Positions 50,724 to 60,200 of a stretch of 64,000 nt of DNA are shown in pieces; within the stretch, counting starts at the first letter, position 1; the number at the start of each line of letters is the position of its first letter. The stretch spans positions 124,001 through 188,000 of the forward strand of contig JAFABB010000028.1 in the NCBI GenBank assembly GCA_023426245.1, written 5' to 3'. Made by a program: the position numbers and the translations under genes. This DNA is from Bacillota bacterium. Lineage in GTDB: Bacteria > Bacillota > UBA4882 > UBA8346. A model generated the notes under the pieces. It was not told the DNA's origin. It worked only from the letters and a program-made list of their open reading frames with translations, and ran no database searches.

Positions 50724-51380
50724 TTGAAACACGTTTCAAGATTCCTTCATCAGTGGGCTTGGGTTATACTCGTTACCTTTTGTATTTTGGGTTTAATCTA
50801 TCCGGTTATCGGCATTGGAGCCGTTATTTGTATGCTGGCTCCGATTATGGTTGCCTTTTTCAACGGACGCAAGTGGTGTGGAACTTATTGTCCCCGCGGT
50901 AGTTTTAACGATGTCATTCTTTCGAAGCTGAGTTTCAGGCATAAGATTCCCGTACTATTGGGAGATAACCGGTTCCGGACTACTTTTCTGATTTTGATTT
51001 TAGTGGGGTTTGGCATTCAATTGATCTTTTCATGGGGAAATATATCCAGTGTTGGCCGTGTTTTCGTAAGAATGATTATTATTACTACTTTGGCGGCAAT
51101 CATCCTTGGTATCGTGTTGAGTCACCGGACTTGGTGCTTGATATGTCCGATGGGAACGATAGCCCGGTTTACGGCTAAGAAAACGTCATTGAAAAGGAAG
51201 CATGGGAGTATCCGGTTCAATCAAGATAGCTGTATTGATTGCAAATTATGTACGAAAAGTTGTCCGATGAATATTGATGTTCATCGTTATAAAACTCAAC
51301 GAAAAGTGCTTCATTCTGACTGTATTCAATGTGGAATGTGCGTGGAGAAATGTCCCAGGAAGTCCCTATATCTTGATTAA
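50724..51380 (+). CDS. NapH-like membrane ferredoxin
   Basis: A 218-residue membrane protein starting at TTG 50724, nine bases after GGAGG (a TTG at 50715 is too close). About four membrane helices occur at 10-50 and 78-140. Two loop motifs WCGTYCPRG (C52, C56) and WCLICPMG resemble the CxxxCP sites of NapH/NosR/RdxA. The C terminus has two [4Fe-4S] ferredoxin motifs (CIDCKLCTKSCP, CIQCGMCVEKCP). It should pass electrons between quinol and a periplasmic or cytoplasmic partner. No reductase is adjacent. Confidence 0.85.
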   Translation: MKHVSRFLHQWAWVILVTFCILGLIYPVIGIGAVICMLAPIMVAFFNGRKWCGTYCPRGSFNDVILSKLSFRHKIPVLLGDNRFRTTFLILILVGFGIQLIFSWGNISSVGRVFVRMIIITTLAAIILGIVLSHRTWCLICPMGTIARFTAKKTSLKRKHGSIRFNQDSCIDCKLCTKSCPMNIDVHRYKTQRKVLHSDCIQCGMCVEKCPRKSLYLD

Positions 51381-51398
51381 TTGGGAGGTGTTCAAAAA

Positions 51399-51794
51399 AT
51401 GTCTTTTGGAGATGAACCGTCAGTCACAATTACATGGGATGAAAACATTCAATCCGTCATGATGAAGTGGCGAGGTTATATAAAAGGTGATGGTATGCGA
51501 AAAATAGTTGATAAAGGACTGAGCCTGCTGCAAGAAAAGCAAGGCGCCAAATGGCTTGCTGATTTACAAGAAATGGAAGTCGTTGCACAGGAAGATCAAA
51601 ACTGGGTGGAAGAAGCATGGCTTCCAGCAGCAATTCATAAAGGGGTACGATATATTGCAATCATCCAGCCATACCGTATTATTCCTCAATTGTCAGTCAA
51701 TCATGTTATGGCTTTACCTGGCCAATTGGGCATTGAAATTGAATACTTCACTAGCCAGGAAAAAGCGATAGGCTGGCTGAAAACAAAGGCATAG
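51399..51794 (+). CDS. STAS-like / SpoIIAA-like small protein
   Basis: A 131-residue protein with GGGAGG upstream of ATG 51399 (an earlier in-frame start overlaps the preceding stop region). The pattern VTITWDENIQSVMMKW, ALLQEKQGAKWLADLQEM, WLPAAIHKGVRYIAII and IEYFTSQEKAIGWLK fits the STAS/SEC14-like (SpoIIAA-like) proteins found widely as stand-alone genes. Nineteen bases from the NapH-like gene suggests coupling. Function unknown. Confidence 0.6.
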   Translation: MSFGDEPSVTITWDENIQSVMMKWRGYIKGDGMRKIVDKGLSLLQEKQGAKWLADLQEMEVVAQEDQNWVEEAWLPAAIHKGVRYIAIIQPYRIIPQLSVNHVMALPGQLGIEIEYFTSQEKAIGWLKTKA

Positions 51795-51800
51795 AATTTT

Positions 51801-52253
51801 TTAAATAAAATACATTGGTTCCTCGGGAAGAACCGTTTTGGCCCGCTCTGCCAGATCCTGAAGGGTAACACTATCTAAAAATTCGTTAATTTTATCACGC
51901 AGTTCCCCCCAGAAGGAGCGGGTGATGCACATTTTTTCCCGTTCACAATAAGAAGCGTTGCTATTGCCCTCTCCCACACAATGCACGGGAATAATCGGCC
52001 CTTCTAAAGTTCGAAGAATTTGTCCTATGGTAATTTCAGCGGCTCCCTGCCCCAATTCATAACCGCCCTGGGCACCCCTGGAAGCTCTAACTAAGCCGGC
52101 TTTGCGTAAGCTGGTAAAGACTTGCTCCAGATAAGATTCGGAAATTCCTTGGCGTTCAGCTATGACGCGGAGGGCTAAAGGTCCTTCTGTTGTATGAAGA
52201 GCCATATCGACCATCGCGCGAAGCCCATAACGTCCGCGTGTAGAGATCTGCAA
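51801..52253 (-). CDS. Rrf2-family regulator (IscR/CymR-like)
   Basis: A 150-residue Rrf2 regulator. I start it at TTG 52253 (MQISTRGRYGLRAM) with AAAGGAG upstream; an ATG 18 bases earlier overlaps that site. The winged helix includes ISESYLEQVFTSLRKAGLVRASRGAQGGY. Cys in PVHCVGEG, ASYCER and KMCITR match the three IscR-type cluster ligands, suggesting a [2Fe-2S] sensor; CymR, the cysteine regulator in Bacillus, lacks them. The sulfur-gene setting makes either regulation of Fe-S assembly or of cysteine genes plausible. Confidence 0.85.
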   Translation of the reverse strand: MQISTRGRYGLRAMVDMALHTTEGPLALRVIAERQGISESYLEQVFTSLRKAGLVRASRGAQGGYELGQGAAEITIGQILRTLEGPIIPVHCVGEGNSNASYCEREKMCITRSFWGELRDKINEFLDSVTLQDLAERAKTVLPEEPMYFI

Positions 52254-52518
52254 GGTAAATACTCCTTTCATATAAAGAACAGTAAATTGATAGGTTTTGA
52301 AAATATTTTACCATAAATGGTACAGACAGGCAAGTAATCGGCGTAGAAAATACTTTCGGCTTAGGGAACTACGATTCAATAATTTTGGAAGAAAATAAGC
52401 GAATCTTTCCGACTCATTTTGACATTAAGATTGGCAATCGAAGTTGAAAAGTGAAAGAATTATCTTCACAAGAACTTCAAATTTTTTTGATAAAATGGGG
52501 CAAAGGTAGAGTTATAAT

Positions 52519-52752
52519 ATGGATAAGGTGGTGCAAGAAATGGATGGGGAAACAATCGAATTAATTGTTGAAGGAATGTCTTGTCAGCACTGCGTTTCAA
52601 GCGTAAACAAAGCAGTTGGTGCATTGGAGGGGGTTAATACTGTAAATGTCGATCGAATGAGTAAGAAAGTTATTGTTTATTTTAACCCTAAGATCGTATC
52701 GCTAGAGGATGTCAAAGGTGCAATTGAAGATCAGGGATATGAAGTCGGATAG
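52519..52752 (+). CDS. Heavy-metal-associated (CopZ-like) protein
   Basis: A 77-residue HMA-domain protein with metal-binding M-S-C-Q-H-C (GMSCQHCV) and the typical VNVDRMSKKVIVYF and VKGAIEDQGYEV. These proteins carry Cu(I) or similar soft metals. Either ATG 52519 (AAAGGTAGAG upstream) or ATG 52540 (AAGGTGG upstream) may start it. No copper ATPase is adjacent; the gene leads a unit with a TPR protein and a two-component system. Confidence 0.85.
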   Translation: MDKVVQEMDGETIELIVEGMSCQHCVSSVNKAVGALEGVNTVNVDRMSKKVIVYFNPKIVSLEDVKGAIEDQGYEVG

Positions 52753-52787
52753 TATTCTAGGAAAGGTACAAGGAGGTTATCACGGTT

Positions 52788-53600
52788 GTGAAGATTAAAC
52801 AGCTTTGGCAGTCGAGTTTAACGTGGATTTTGCTTTTGTGGTGTATCTTATCGGTAATTTACCATTGTCCTTTGTGGGTGGTGGTTTCCGGGGTTGCGGC
52901 TTGGGTTTTGATCGTATTCTTATGGGCGCCTGGGGTCTTTTGGAATGATTGGAGCCATTTTACATTCAACCAGCAGAAAAAGGAAAGATGGCTAACCAAG
53001 GCAGTCAGCTATAAGCCATTAATTTTTCAACCTTATTTGTCGCTGGCCACGATATATATTCGCCAAAAGCGTTGGACGGAAGCGACTTCGGTTTTAGAAT
53101 CCGCTGTCGAATTGGATCATCCTCGTTCCGGTCAGAACGCCAGGATTCTTCTAGCGATTGCCTACCGGGAATCAGCCAACTATGATAAAGCAGTGGAAGT
53201 ATTAACCGACTTGGTTTGCCGGGGAATAGAAAGTTATGTGGTCTATCTCAATTTGGCGACAACCTTATTTAAGATCGGTAAACTCGAAGAAGCTTTAAAA
53301 GGGGCGGAAAAGGCCCGCTCTTTGGATTTAAAAGCCACCCAGCCGGTCTTGTTGATGGGACGTATCCATTTTGAGCAGAGTGAGTTTCAAAAAGCCAGGG
53401 ATGATTACCAATGGTCAATTCAGCATTTATCATGGCCGGTGGAGTCATACTACTGGTTGGGCCGGGCTGAATATGAACTTGGGGATTTGGAATCAGCCCG
53501 TGAGCACTTAAAGACTGCTGTGGCAAAAATCAAGGATGATCCGGACATGTCCGATGTTTCATTGTCAGAAGCAGAAGAGTGGGAAAAGAAGGTTGGCTGA
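52788..53600 (+). CDS. Membrane-anchored TPR protein
   Basis: A 270-residue protein started by GTG after AAGGAGG. Two membrane helices lie at about 10-26 and 30-48. Residues 75-260 form about five tetratricopeptide repeats (PYLSLATIYIRQKRWTEA, LLAIAYRESANYDKA, YLNLATTLFKIGKLEEA, LLMGRIHFEQSEFQKA, YWLGRAEYELGDLESA). TPR scaffolds assemble complexes at the membrane. It lies between a copZ-like gene and a two-component system; partner unknown. Confidence 0.8.
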   Translation: MKIKQLWQSSLTWILLLWCILSVIYHCPLWVVVSGVAAWVLIVFLWAPGVFWNDWSHFTFNQQKKERWLTKAVSYKPLIFQPYLSLATIYIRQKRWTEATSVLESAVELDHPRSGQNARILLAIAYRESANYDKAVEVLTDLVCRGIESYVVYLNLATTLFKIGKLEEALKGAEKARSLDLKATQPVLLMGRIHFEQSEFQKARDDYQWSIQHLSWPVESYYWLGRAEYELGDLESAREHLKTAVAKIKDDPDMSDVSLSEAEEWEKKVG

Positions 53601-53679
53601 AAGAGCCATTTTTAACCGTTGAGAGAATTTAAAGCAAATAATAGGTAAAATATACAAATTAAATCGGGAGAGCTTTGAT

Positions 53680-54378
53680 TTGGCGGAAACAAAAAGAATC
53701 CTCGTTGTCGACGATGAACCTAAAATTATTGAAGTGGTAACCTCTTACTTAATCAATAGCGGATATAAGGCTTTTCAGGCCGAAACCGGCAAGCAGGCGC
53801 TGGAAGTTTTCCAGAAAGTTAATCCTCATTTAGTCGTGTTGGATTTGATGCTGCCGGATATGATGGGGGAAGAAGTATGCCAAAGGCTACGCCGGATCTC
53901 CCGAGTCCCAATCATTATGCTGACTGCAAAAGTGGCGGAGGAGGATCTTCTAAACGGATTGCATCTGGGGGCTGACGATTATCTTACCAAGCCTTTTAGT
54001 CCCAGGGAGTTGATGGCCCGAATTGAAGTGATTTTCCGGAGGACTTTTCATGAAGCGGTACCCCTTGCCGCGCATCTTTCGTTCAACCATGACGACTTGA
54101 TAATTGATGCTTTAAAACACGAGGTTCGAAAGCAGGGCAATATCGTCAATCTTACCCCCAATGAATATAAGATTTTGATGTCGCTTGTAAGGTATCCTCA
54201 AAAGGCCTTTACCCGGGATGAATTGTTAACTTTGGCATTGGGAGAGGATTATCAGGGTTTTGATCGCACCATTGACACCCATATCAAAAATTTACGGCAA
54301 AAAATCGAAACGGACCCTAAAAATCCGCTCTATATCTTGACCCTCCATGGTGTGGGCTATCGTTTTGGTGGTGAATAG
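53680..54378 (+). CDS. OmpR/PhoB-family response regulator
   Basis: A 232-residue regulator started by TTG after GGGAGAG. The receiver is at 6-118 (acidic DDE at 11-13, phosphoacceptor D55 in LVVLDLMLPD, Lys in TKPFSP) and the winged-helix effector at 135-232 (LTPNEYKILMSL, DRTIDTHIKNLRQKI, GVGYRFGGE). The partner kinase starts at the base after its stop codon. Its regulon may include this operon. Confidence 0.92.
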   Translation: MAETKRILVVDDEPKIIEVVTSYLINSGYKAFQAETGKQALEVFQKVNPHLVVLDLMLPDMMGEEVCQRLRRISRVPIIMLTAKVAEEDLLNGLHLGADDYLTKPFSPRELMARIEVIFRRTFHEAVPLAAHLSFNHDDLIIDALKHEVRKQGNIVNLTPNEYKILMSLVRYPQKAFTRDELLTLALGEDYQGFDRTIDTHIKNLRQKIETDPKNPLYILTLHGVGYRFGGE

Positions 54379-55791
54379 ATGATACTAAGCCTAAGAAATC
54401 GTTTGTCCTTATCCTATATTCTCGTGGCCCTGATAGGGGTTGTTATTATCGGAGTGCTGGCTAACTTTTTGCTAGAACAGCAGTTTCGTAAATATGTCCG
54501 TCAAAATCAGGAACGTCTTAACATGCAAATGATCACGGCTATCAGCCGGGAATATAATCCCGGCGATTGGTGGAATACCGAAGCCATTAGTGAAATTGGA
54601 ATGAATGCCTTGGAACAAGGACTGATTTTGCGGATTTGGGATACCGACGGGCGGATGATTTGGGACGCCATGACCCATAATCGCGGCATGTGCCAGCAAA
54701 TGATTGTCCATATGGCCAGCAATATGCAAAGTCGTTACCCCAATTGGAAAGGCGGCTATACTGAACGAAATTATGATTTGCTGAATCATTTCAAAAAAGT
54801 AGGGAGTGTTAAGATTGGTTACTATGGGCCCTTCTTCTACACGGATCGAGATTTACTTTTTATTAATACTCTGAATCGCCTGCTTTTCGGGGTGGCTATT
54901 TTAGCATTGATGACTGCTTTGGTGGCGGGTTCATGGACTGCCAGGAGGATTAGTAAACCGATTTCAGGGGTTATTCAAACTGCCCAGTCAATTTCCGGCG
55001 GCAATTACCAGGTTCAGCATTATCCGCAACACAATATCCGGGAAATAAACCAGCTTGATTTGGCTATGACTGAGATGGCGGCAGCTTTAAGGAAACAAGA
55101 GACTTTGCGTAAACAATTAACCGCCGATGTGGCCCATGAACTTCGAACACCGTTGGCTACTTTGCAGAGCCATTTAGAAGCGATGCTCGACGGTATCTGG
55201 GACCCGGATCACCAGAGGTTGAAAACTTGTCATGATGAAGTCAAACGGATTTCCCGAATGGTTAAAGATTTGGAGCGGTTAAGCAAATTCGAAAGCGGTC
55301 AGTTGATACTGGAAGAAAAAGAATTTGATATAAAAGAACTCATTAACCAATTATTGCTGAATTTCGAACCTGAGGCCGACCAGAAAGGCATTGAATTGGT
55401 TTCTAAAGGTGATCGGGCGTTAATACGGGCCGATAGAGATAAGATGAGTCAATTGTTGATCAATTTGATCGCCAATAGTCTCAAATATACCCCATCCGGA
55501 GGAATTATCGAAGTAAACTGCCAAGAATCCGTTTCGGAGGTTATAGTCACTGTCCGTGACAGTGGGTGCGGGATCCCTGCCGAAGACTTACCTTTCATTT
55601 TTGAGCGCTTTTACCGGGCTGACAAGTCTAGAAACAGGCTCACTGGAGGTTCGGGGATCGGTCTTGCCATTGCCAAATCTATCGTTGAAGCTCATGGCGG
55701 TGTCATTAGCGTAAAAAGTGAGTTGGATACGGGAACAGAGTTTACAATTGTTTTTCCAAAAAACAACAAAGAAAAACATCAGGGAGTCTGA
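54379..55791 (+). CDS. Sensor histidine kinase, BaeS/CpxA type
   Basis: A 470-residue kinase. Membrane helices at about 11-32 and 166-188 flank a roughly 130-residue extracytoplasmic domain with aromatic/Met patches (MIWDAMTHNRGMCQQM). HAMP at 189-240, phosphoacceptor H253 in DVAHELRTPLA, ATPase motifs LIANSLKYTP, DSGCGIP and GGSGIGLAIAK. Met- and Cys-containing sensor segment and the copZ-like gene nearby could mean metal sensing (inference). It is directly joined to the response-regulator gene and to the following DUF362 gene (start right after its stop). Confidence 0.9.
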   Translation: MILSLRNRLSLSYILVALIGVVIIGVLANFLLEQQFRKYVRQNQERLNMQMITAISREYNPGDWWNTEAISEIGMNALEQGLILRIWDTDGRMIWDAMTHNRGMCQQMIVHMASNMQSRYPNWKGGYTERNYDLLNHFKKVGSVKIGYYGPFFYTDRDLLFINTLNRLLFGVAILALMTALVAGSWTARRISKPISGVIQTAQSISGGNYQVQHYPQHNIREINQLDLAMTEMAAALRKQETLRKQLTADVAHELRTPLATLQSHLEAMLDGIWDPDHQRLKTCHDEVKRISRMVKDLERLSKFESGQLILEEKEFDIKELINQLLLNFEPEADQKGIELVSKGDRALIRADRDKMSQLLINLIANSLKYTPSGGIIEVNCQESVSEVIVTVRDSGCGIPAEDLPFIFERFYRADKSRNRLTGGSGIGLAIAKSIVEAHGGVISVKSELDTGTEFTIVFPKNNKEKHQGV

Positions 55792-56910
55792 ATGTCCATG
55801 AAACAGAATGAAATTGATATAATTTACGGCAGTTCTCCCCAATCGATGGTTTTGGAGCTTTTAAAAGAGATTCAACCGGAACAGGGCTTGGATCATGGGG
55901 CGCGGATCGGTATTAAGCCCAATCTGGTTGTAGCTAAACCTGCCAGCAGCGGGGCGACGACTTCCCCGCAACTTGTAGCGGGTGTGGTTGAATATTTCCA
56001 GTCTAAAGGGTACCACAATCTTTGCATCCTGGAGGGGTCATGGGTTGGTGAAAGTACTTCGAAGGCTTTTAAAACTTGTGGTTATGTTGAACTTTCGGCA
56101 CAGTATGGTGTTCCGTTGGTTGATCTAAAGAAGGATCGTTTTCAGGAGTACCAAGTCCAAGAAATGAGTCTTACCGTCTGTAATGAAGTAATGGCCCGGA
56201 CGGATGGAGGCCCGCTGGATTACCTGATTAATATTCCCGTTCTAAAGGGACATTGTCAAACCAAGTTAACTTGTGCCTTGAAAAATATGAAAGGCTGCAT
56301 TCCGGACTCGGAAAAAAGGCGTTTTCACAGTTTGGGATTACACCGTCCCATCGCTTGTTTGAATAAAATAATTCGGCAGGATTTAATTCTAGTCGATGGA
56401 ATGATGGGAGATTTAAATTTTGAAGAAGGTGGACATCCGGTTCCCATGAATCGAATTTTGGCAGCCAGGGATCCGGTGTTGATCGATAGTTATGTCGCGA
56501 GCCTTATGGGTTTTGAATTGAATGAAGTACCCTATATTCAAATCGCTGAGGAGCTGGGGGTCGGGAAAAGCAATTTAACTGAGTCGATTATTCATGAATT
56601 AAACAGTGTCCAAAACACGCCTCAAATTTCTAAAATGACAGGATGTACCGAGATTGCCGAATTCCAAAAGCTTATTGAAGAAAAAGATGCATGTTCTGCT
56701 TGTTACGGAAGTTTGATTCATGCATTAGAAAGATTACGACAAGGAGGCGAATTGGGAAAGGTAAAATCTAAATTATATATCGGACAATTTTTTCGTGAAA
56801 AATATATGAAGGGTATCGGTATCGGATCATGTACCAACTGCTTTCATCAGTATATTCCAGGTTGCCCGCCTAAAGTTGGGGATATCATCGGTTTTTTTCG
56901 GAGAAATTAA
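55792..56910 (+). CDS. DUF362 Fe-S-like protein
   Basis: A 372-residue DUF362 protein: IGIKPNLVVAKPA, VLEGSWVGESTSKAF-like segment, LINIPVLKGHCQTKLTCALKNMKG and DPVLIDSYVASLMG. The C-terminal Cys groups DACSACYG and GSCTNCFHQYIPGCPP suggest a metal or cluster site. DUF362 is common in anaerobes and often fused to ferredoxin domains; function is not established. It begins immediately after the kinase stop, so it is part of the signalling operon. Confidence 0.8.
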   Translation: MSMKQNEIDIIYGSSPQSMVLELLKEIQPEQGLDHGARIGIKPNLVVAKPASSGATTSPQLVAGVVEYFQSKGYHNLCILEGSWVGESTSKAFKTCGYVELSAQYGVPLVDLKKDRFQEYQVQEMSLTVCNEVMARTDGGPLDYLINIPVLKGHCQTKLTCALKNMKGCIPDSEKRRFHSLGLHRPIACLNKIIRQDLILVDGMMGDLNFEEGGHPVPMNRILAARDPVLIDSYVASLMGFELNEVPYIQIAEELGVGKSNLTESIIHELNSVQNTPQISKMTGCTEIAEFQKLIEEKDACSACYGSLIHALERLRQGGELGKVKSKLYIGQFFREKYMKGIGIGSCTNCFHQYIPGCPPKVGDIIGFFRRN

Positions 56911-56987
56911 TCAAAATTGGAGTCGGCTAAATTCTGAATCCGGTTACTACAAAACACCACTTTTTTTCTTCATCATCCTCCCAAAAT

Positions 56988-57013
56988 CAAAATGGTCTCA
57001 AAAAACCATTTTG
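56988..57013. terminator. Hairpin after DUF362 gene
   Basis: Perfect 9-bp arms CAAAATGGT (56988-56996) and ACCATTTTG (57005-57013). The tail is not T-rich. Same arm sequence as the leader hairpin at 57102-57130. Confidence 0.5.
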
Positions 57014-57101
57014 AATGTCCAAAAAAACCCACTATTGGAATAAATTTTAAAATATAATATTTATTGGGTATTCATTCCGTTAAAGGTTTTTGATCGAATT
57101 G

Positions 57102-57136
57102 AAATGGTCATGAAGTCATGAATACCATTTTTTTGA
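57102..57136 (+). promoter_or_regulatory. Attenuator-like hairpin before GH87 gene
   Basis: Arms AAATGGT (57102-57108) and ACCATTT (57124-57130), an inner TCATGA pair, and an eight-T run reaching 57135 look like an intrinsic terminator 15 bases before the first AGGAGG (57151). Because the hairpin at 56988 uses the same arm sequence, alternative pairings are possible. TATAAT at 57053-57058 may be the -10 of the promoter. No gene lies in 56911-57225. Confidence 0.45.
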
Positions 57137-57225
57137 ACATTATTTTGTATAGGAGGTGATTGGTTACCTATATTCGTTTATCAACGGGTTTTAACCAATT
57201 TATAATTCCAAGGGAGGTGTTTTGG

Positions 57226-60200
57226 GTGTTATCAAAGCACAAAAGACTATTCATCTTTTTAGGCTTTATAACATTACTTGTTGTTTGGAACATTCAGTAT
57301 TTAACGTCCATTTTTGCTGATACAAGCAATCTGGCCTTGGGTAAAACGGTTACGGTCAATGGTTATACCCAGGTTTATGTTGGCGCCAATGCTACCGATG
57401 GCAGTACCAGTACTTACTGGGAAGGTACGGCTAATAACTATCCCAGCATCATTACGGTTGATTTGGGCAGTTCCCAATCGATTTATAAAGTGGTTTTAAA
57501 GCTTAACTCATCTTGGGAGAGTCGAACCCAGACACTAGCAGTGCTTGGTAGTACGGATAATTCGGCATTTACAACTTTGGTCGCATCGACCCCTTATACT
57601 TTTAATTCCTCAAACAGTAATACCGTTACCATAACCTTCAGTTCAGCCACTACCCGGTATATCCGCTTGAATATAACAGCAAACAGTGGCGCAACAGCCG
57701 GACAGGTAGCCGAACTTGAGGTATACGGTTCCGGAACCGGAACTTCTCCAACCAATCTGGCGCTTAATAAATCAATCGTTGCCAATAATGCTATCCAAAC
57801 ATATGTTGCTGTCAACGCCAATGATGGTAGTCTGACTACCTATTGGGAGGGTGCGGCCAATTCTTATCCCAATATCTTAACGGTTGATTTGGGTGCTTCT
57901 CAAACTATCAATCAAGTGGTTATCAGCCTAAATCCCGGTTCTACGTGGGCAACCCGCACCCAAACGTTTTCGGTTTTAGGAAGTACCGATAATTCAACTT
58001 TTACCACGATAATGGCCGCCGGTACCTATACTTTTAACCCGAGTACCGGAAATTCCGTTACCATATCATTTACCCCGCTTACCACCCGTTATGTCCGGCT
58101 CAGCTTCACCGCAAACAGCGGAGCTACCGGGGGCCAGGTGGGCGAGATTGGAGTTTATAACACAAACAGTTCCAGTCGGCCTGATTTAATTGTGCAAAGT
58201 ATTTCTTGGTCGCCCGCAAACCCTTCATCCGGCAATGCGGTGACTTTTAGCGCCATTATCAAAAATCAAGGTGGAGCCAGTGTTCCTGCCGGAACAATCA
58301 GTACGCTTTCTTTTTATGTTGATGGAACTCTGGTTTCAAGCAATGCCAGTTATTCCAGTTCTATTGCATCCGGGGCCACCGTTACATTGACCGGCGCAGC
58401 GACTTGGACTGCTTCAAGCGGTAGCCACACTATCCAGGCAATTGTGGATGGAGGAAATGTCATCAGCGAGAGTGATGAAACCAATAATAGTTACCTTACC
58501 CAATTAACTATCGGAACTATCGGCGGAAAGTATGAGGCCGAACAGGCGGCACTTTCCGGGACTGCCGAGATCGACACCGATCATACCGGTTATTCGGGTA
58601 CGGGTTTTGTGGGTGGCTATTGGTACGCCGGTCCGGCTACCACATTTACGGTTTCAGTGGCCAGCGCTGGTTGGTATGACGCAACCTTGCGTTATGGCAA
58701 TGCTATGGGTAACAATCGGACACTGTCAATTTATGTGAATGGTGTTGATAAGATTCAGAGTACTTTTCCGAATCTATCCAGTTGGGACAGATGGTCCGAT
58801 AAGACCGAAACCCTTTATTTGAATGCAGGCTCCAATACAATATCATACAAATTCGACAGCGACGACACGGGCAATATCAATTTGGATTATATGACCATCA
58901 GTTCTACCACGAGTATAAAGCCGGATTTGACCATTACCGGGATTTCTTGGACTCCGGCTACGCCATCGGAAACAGATTCCCCTGTTTTAACCGCGACGGT
59001 TAAAAATAACGGAAATGGTTCGGCTTCAGCGTCCACAGTTGATTTTTATTTAAACAATATAAAGGTAGGAACAGTTACAACTCCGGTGATTGCCGCTGGT
59101 GGTAGTATTAGTGTTTCTGCCAATATCGGGGCCCAAGATGCGGGGACTTATAGGGTATCAGCCGTGGCCGATCAAGAAAACGCCCTGAGCGAACTGGATG
59201 AAGGTAATAATAACTTTACCGCTTCCTCATCCCTGGTGGTCCTAGCGGCTTCTACTTCGGATTTGGTGGTTTCTACGGCCATGTCGCCTGAGAATCCCAA
59301 TAGCGGAACTACGGTAAGCTTTATGATTACTCTTGCCAACCAAGGAACCATGGTGTCCGGATCGGGTAATCATGCCCTTGCTTTAGTTTTGAAGAACTCC
59401 GCGGGTGAGGTCATCCGAACCTATAACTCAACTTATTCCGGTTCCTTAAGTGCGGGTGGCTCTGTAAATGTCATCATGGGGACTTGGGGCGCCGCTGATG
59501 GCAGCTATACCCTTACGGCGAATGTTGCCGCAGATACCAATGAAATAGCCAAGAAACAAGAAAACAATCAATCGGTCACTTCCATCAGTATTGGGCGCGG
59601 CGCCCATATGCCATACACCAAAATAGAGGCGGAATCGAGTTCCGTTACTACCAATGGCACCAAATTACCAACCGATTACCGGCTGGGAAACTATGCCGGC
59701 GAAGCTTCGGGACGATCTGCAATTTATCTTGATGCAACCGGGGAATATGTTCAATTTACATTGACGTCTCCGGCAAACGCCTTTGTGCTTCGTAATGCAG
59801 TGGCCGAGGGTGCTAGCGGGACTGTAAGCGTTTATGCTGATGGCGTCAGGAAAGGTACTTTCGCGGTGAGTTCCAAGTTTTCCTATGTTTATGCATCTCC
59901 TACTACGTTATCGCAGCTTGGGTACAATAATACCGCCAGTGGAACGGCTTATTGGCTGTATGAAGATGCTCAGTTAATGTTGGATCAGGTTTACCCGGTG
60001 GGAACCAAAATTAAGGTTCAAATTGATTCCGGAGATATCCGTTGGATTTATGTCGATTTCCTGGAGTTCGAAAATGTCGCTGCAGCCGCTGCCAATCCGG
60101 ATCCCGCAAAATATGTGGAAGTATCCAGTACCAAGTCGATTGATGCTGCTCTGCAGGAGTTCCGCAATGACTCGACCAAGTTGGGAATCTTTATTCCAGC

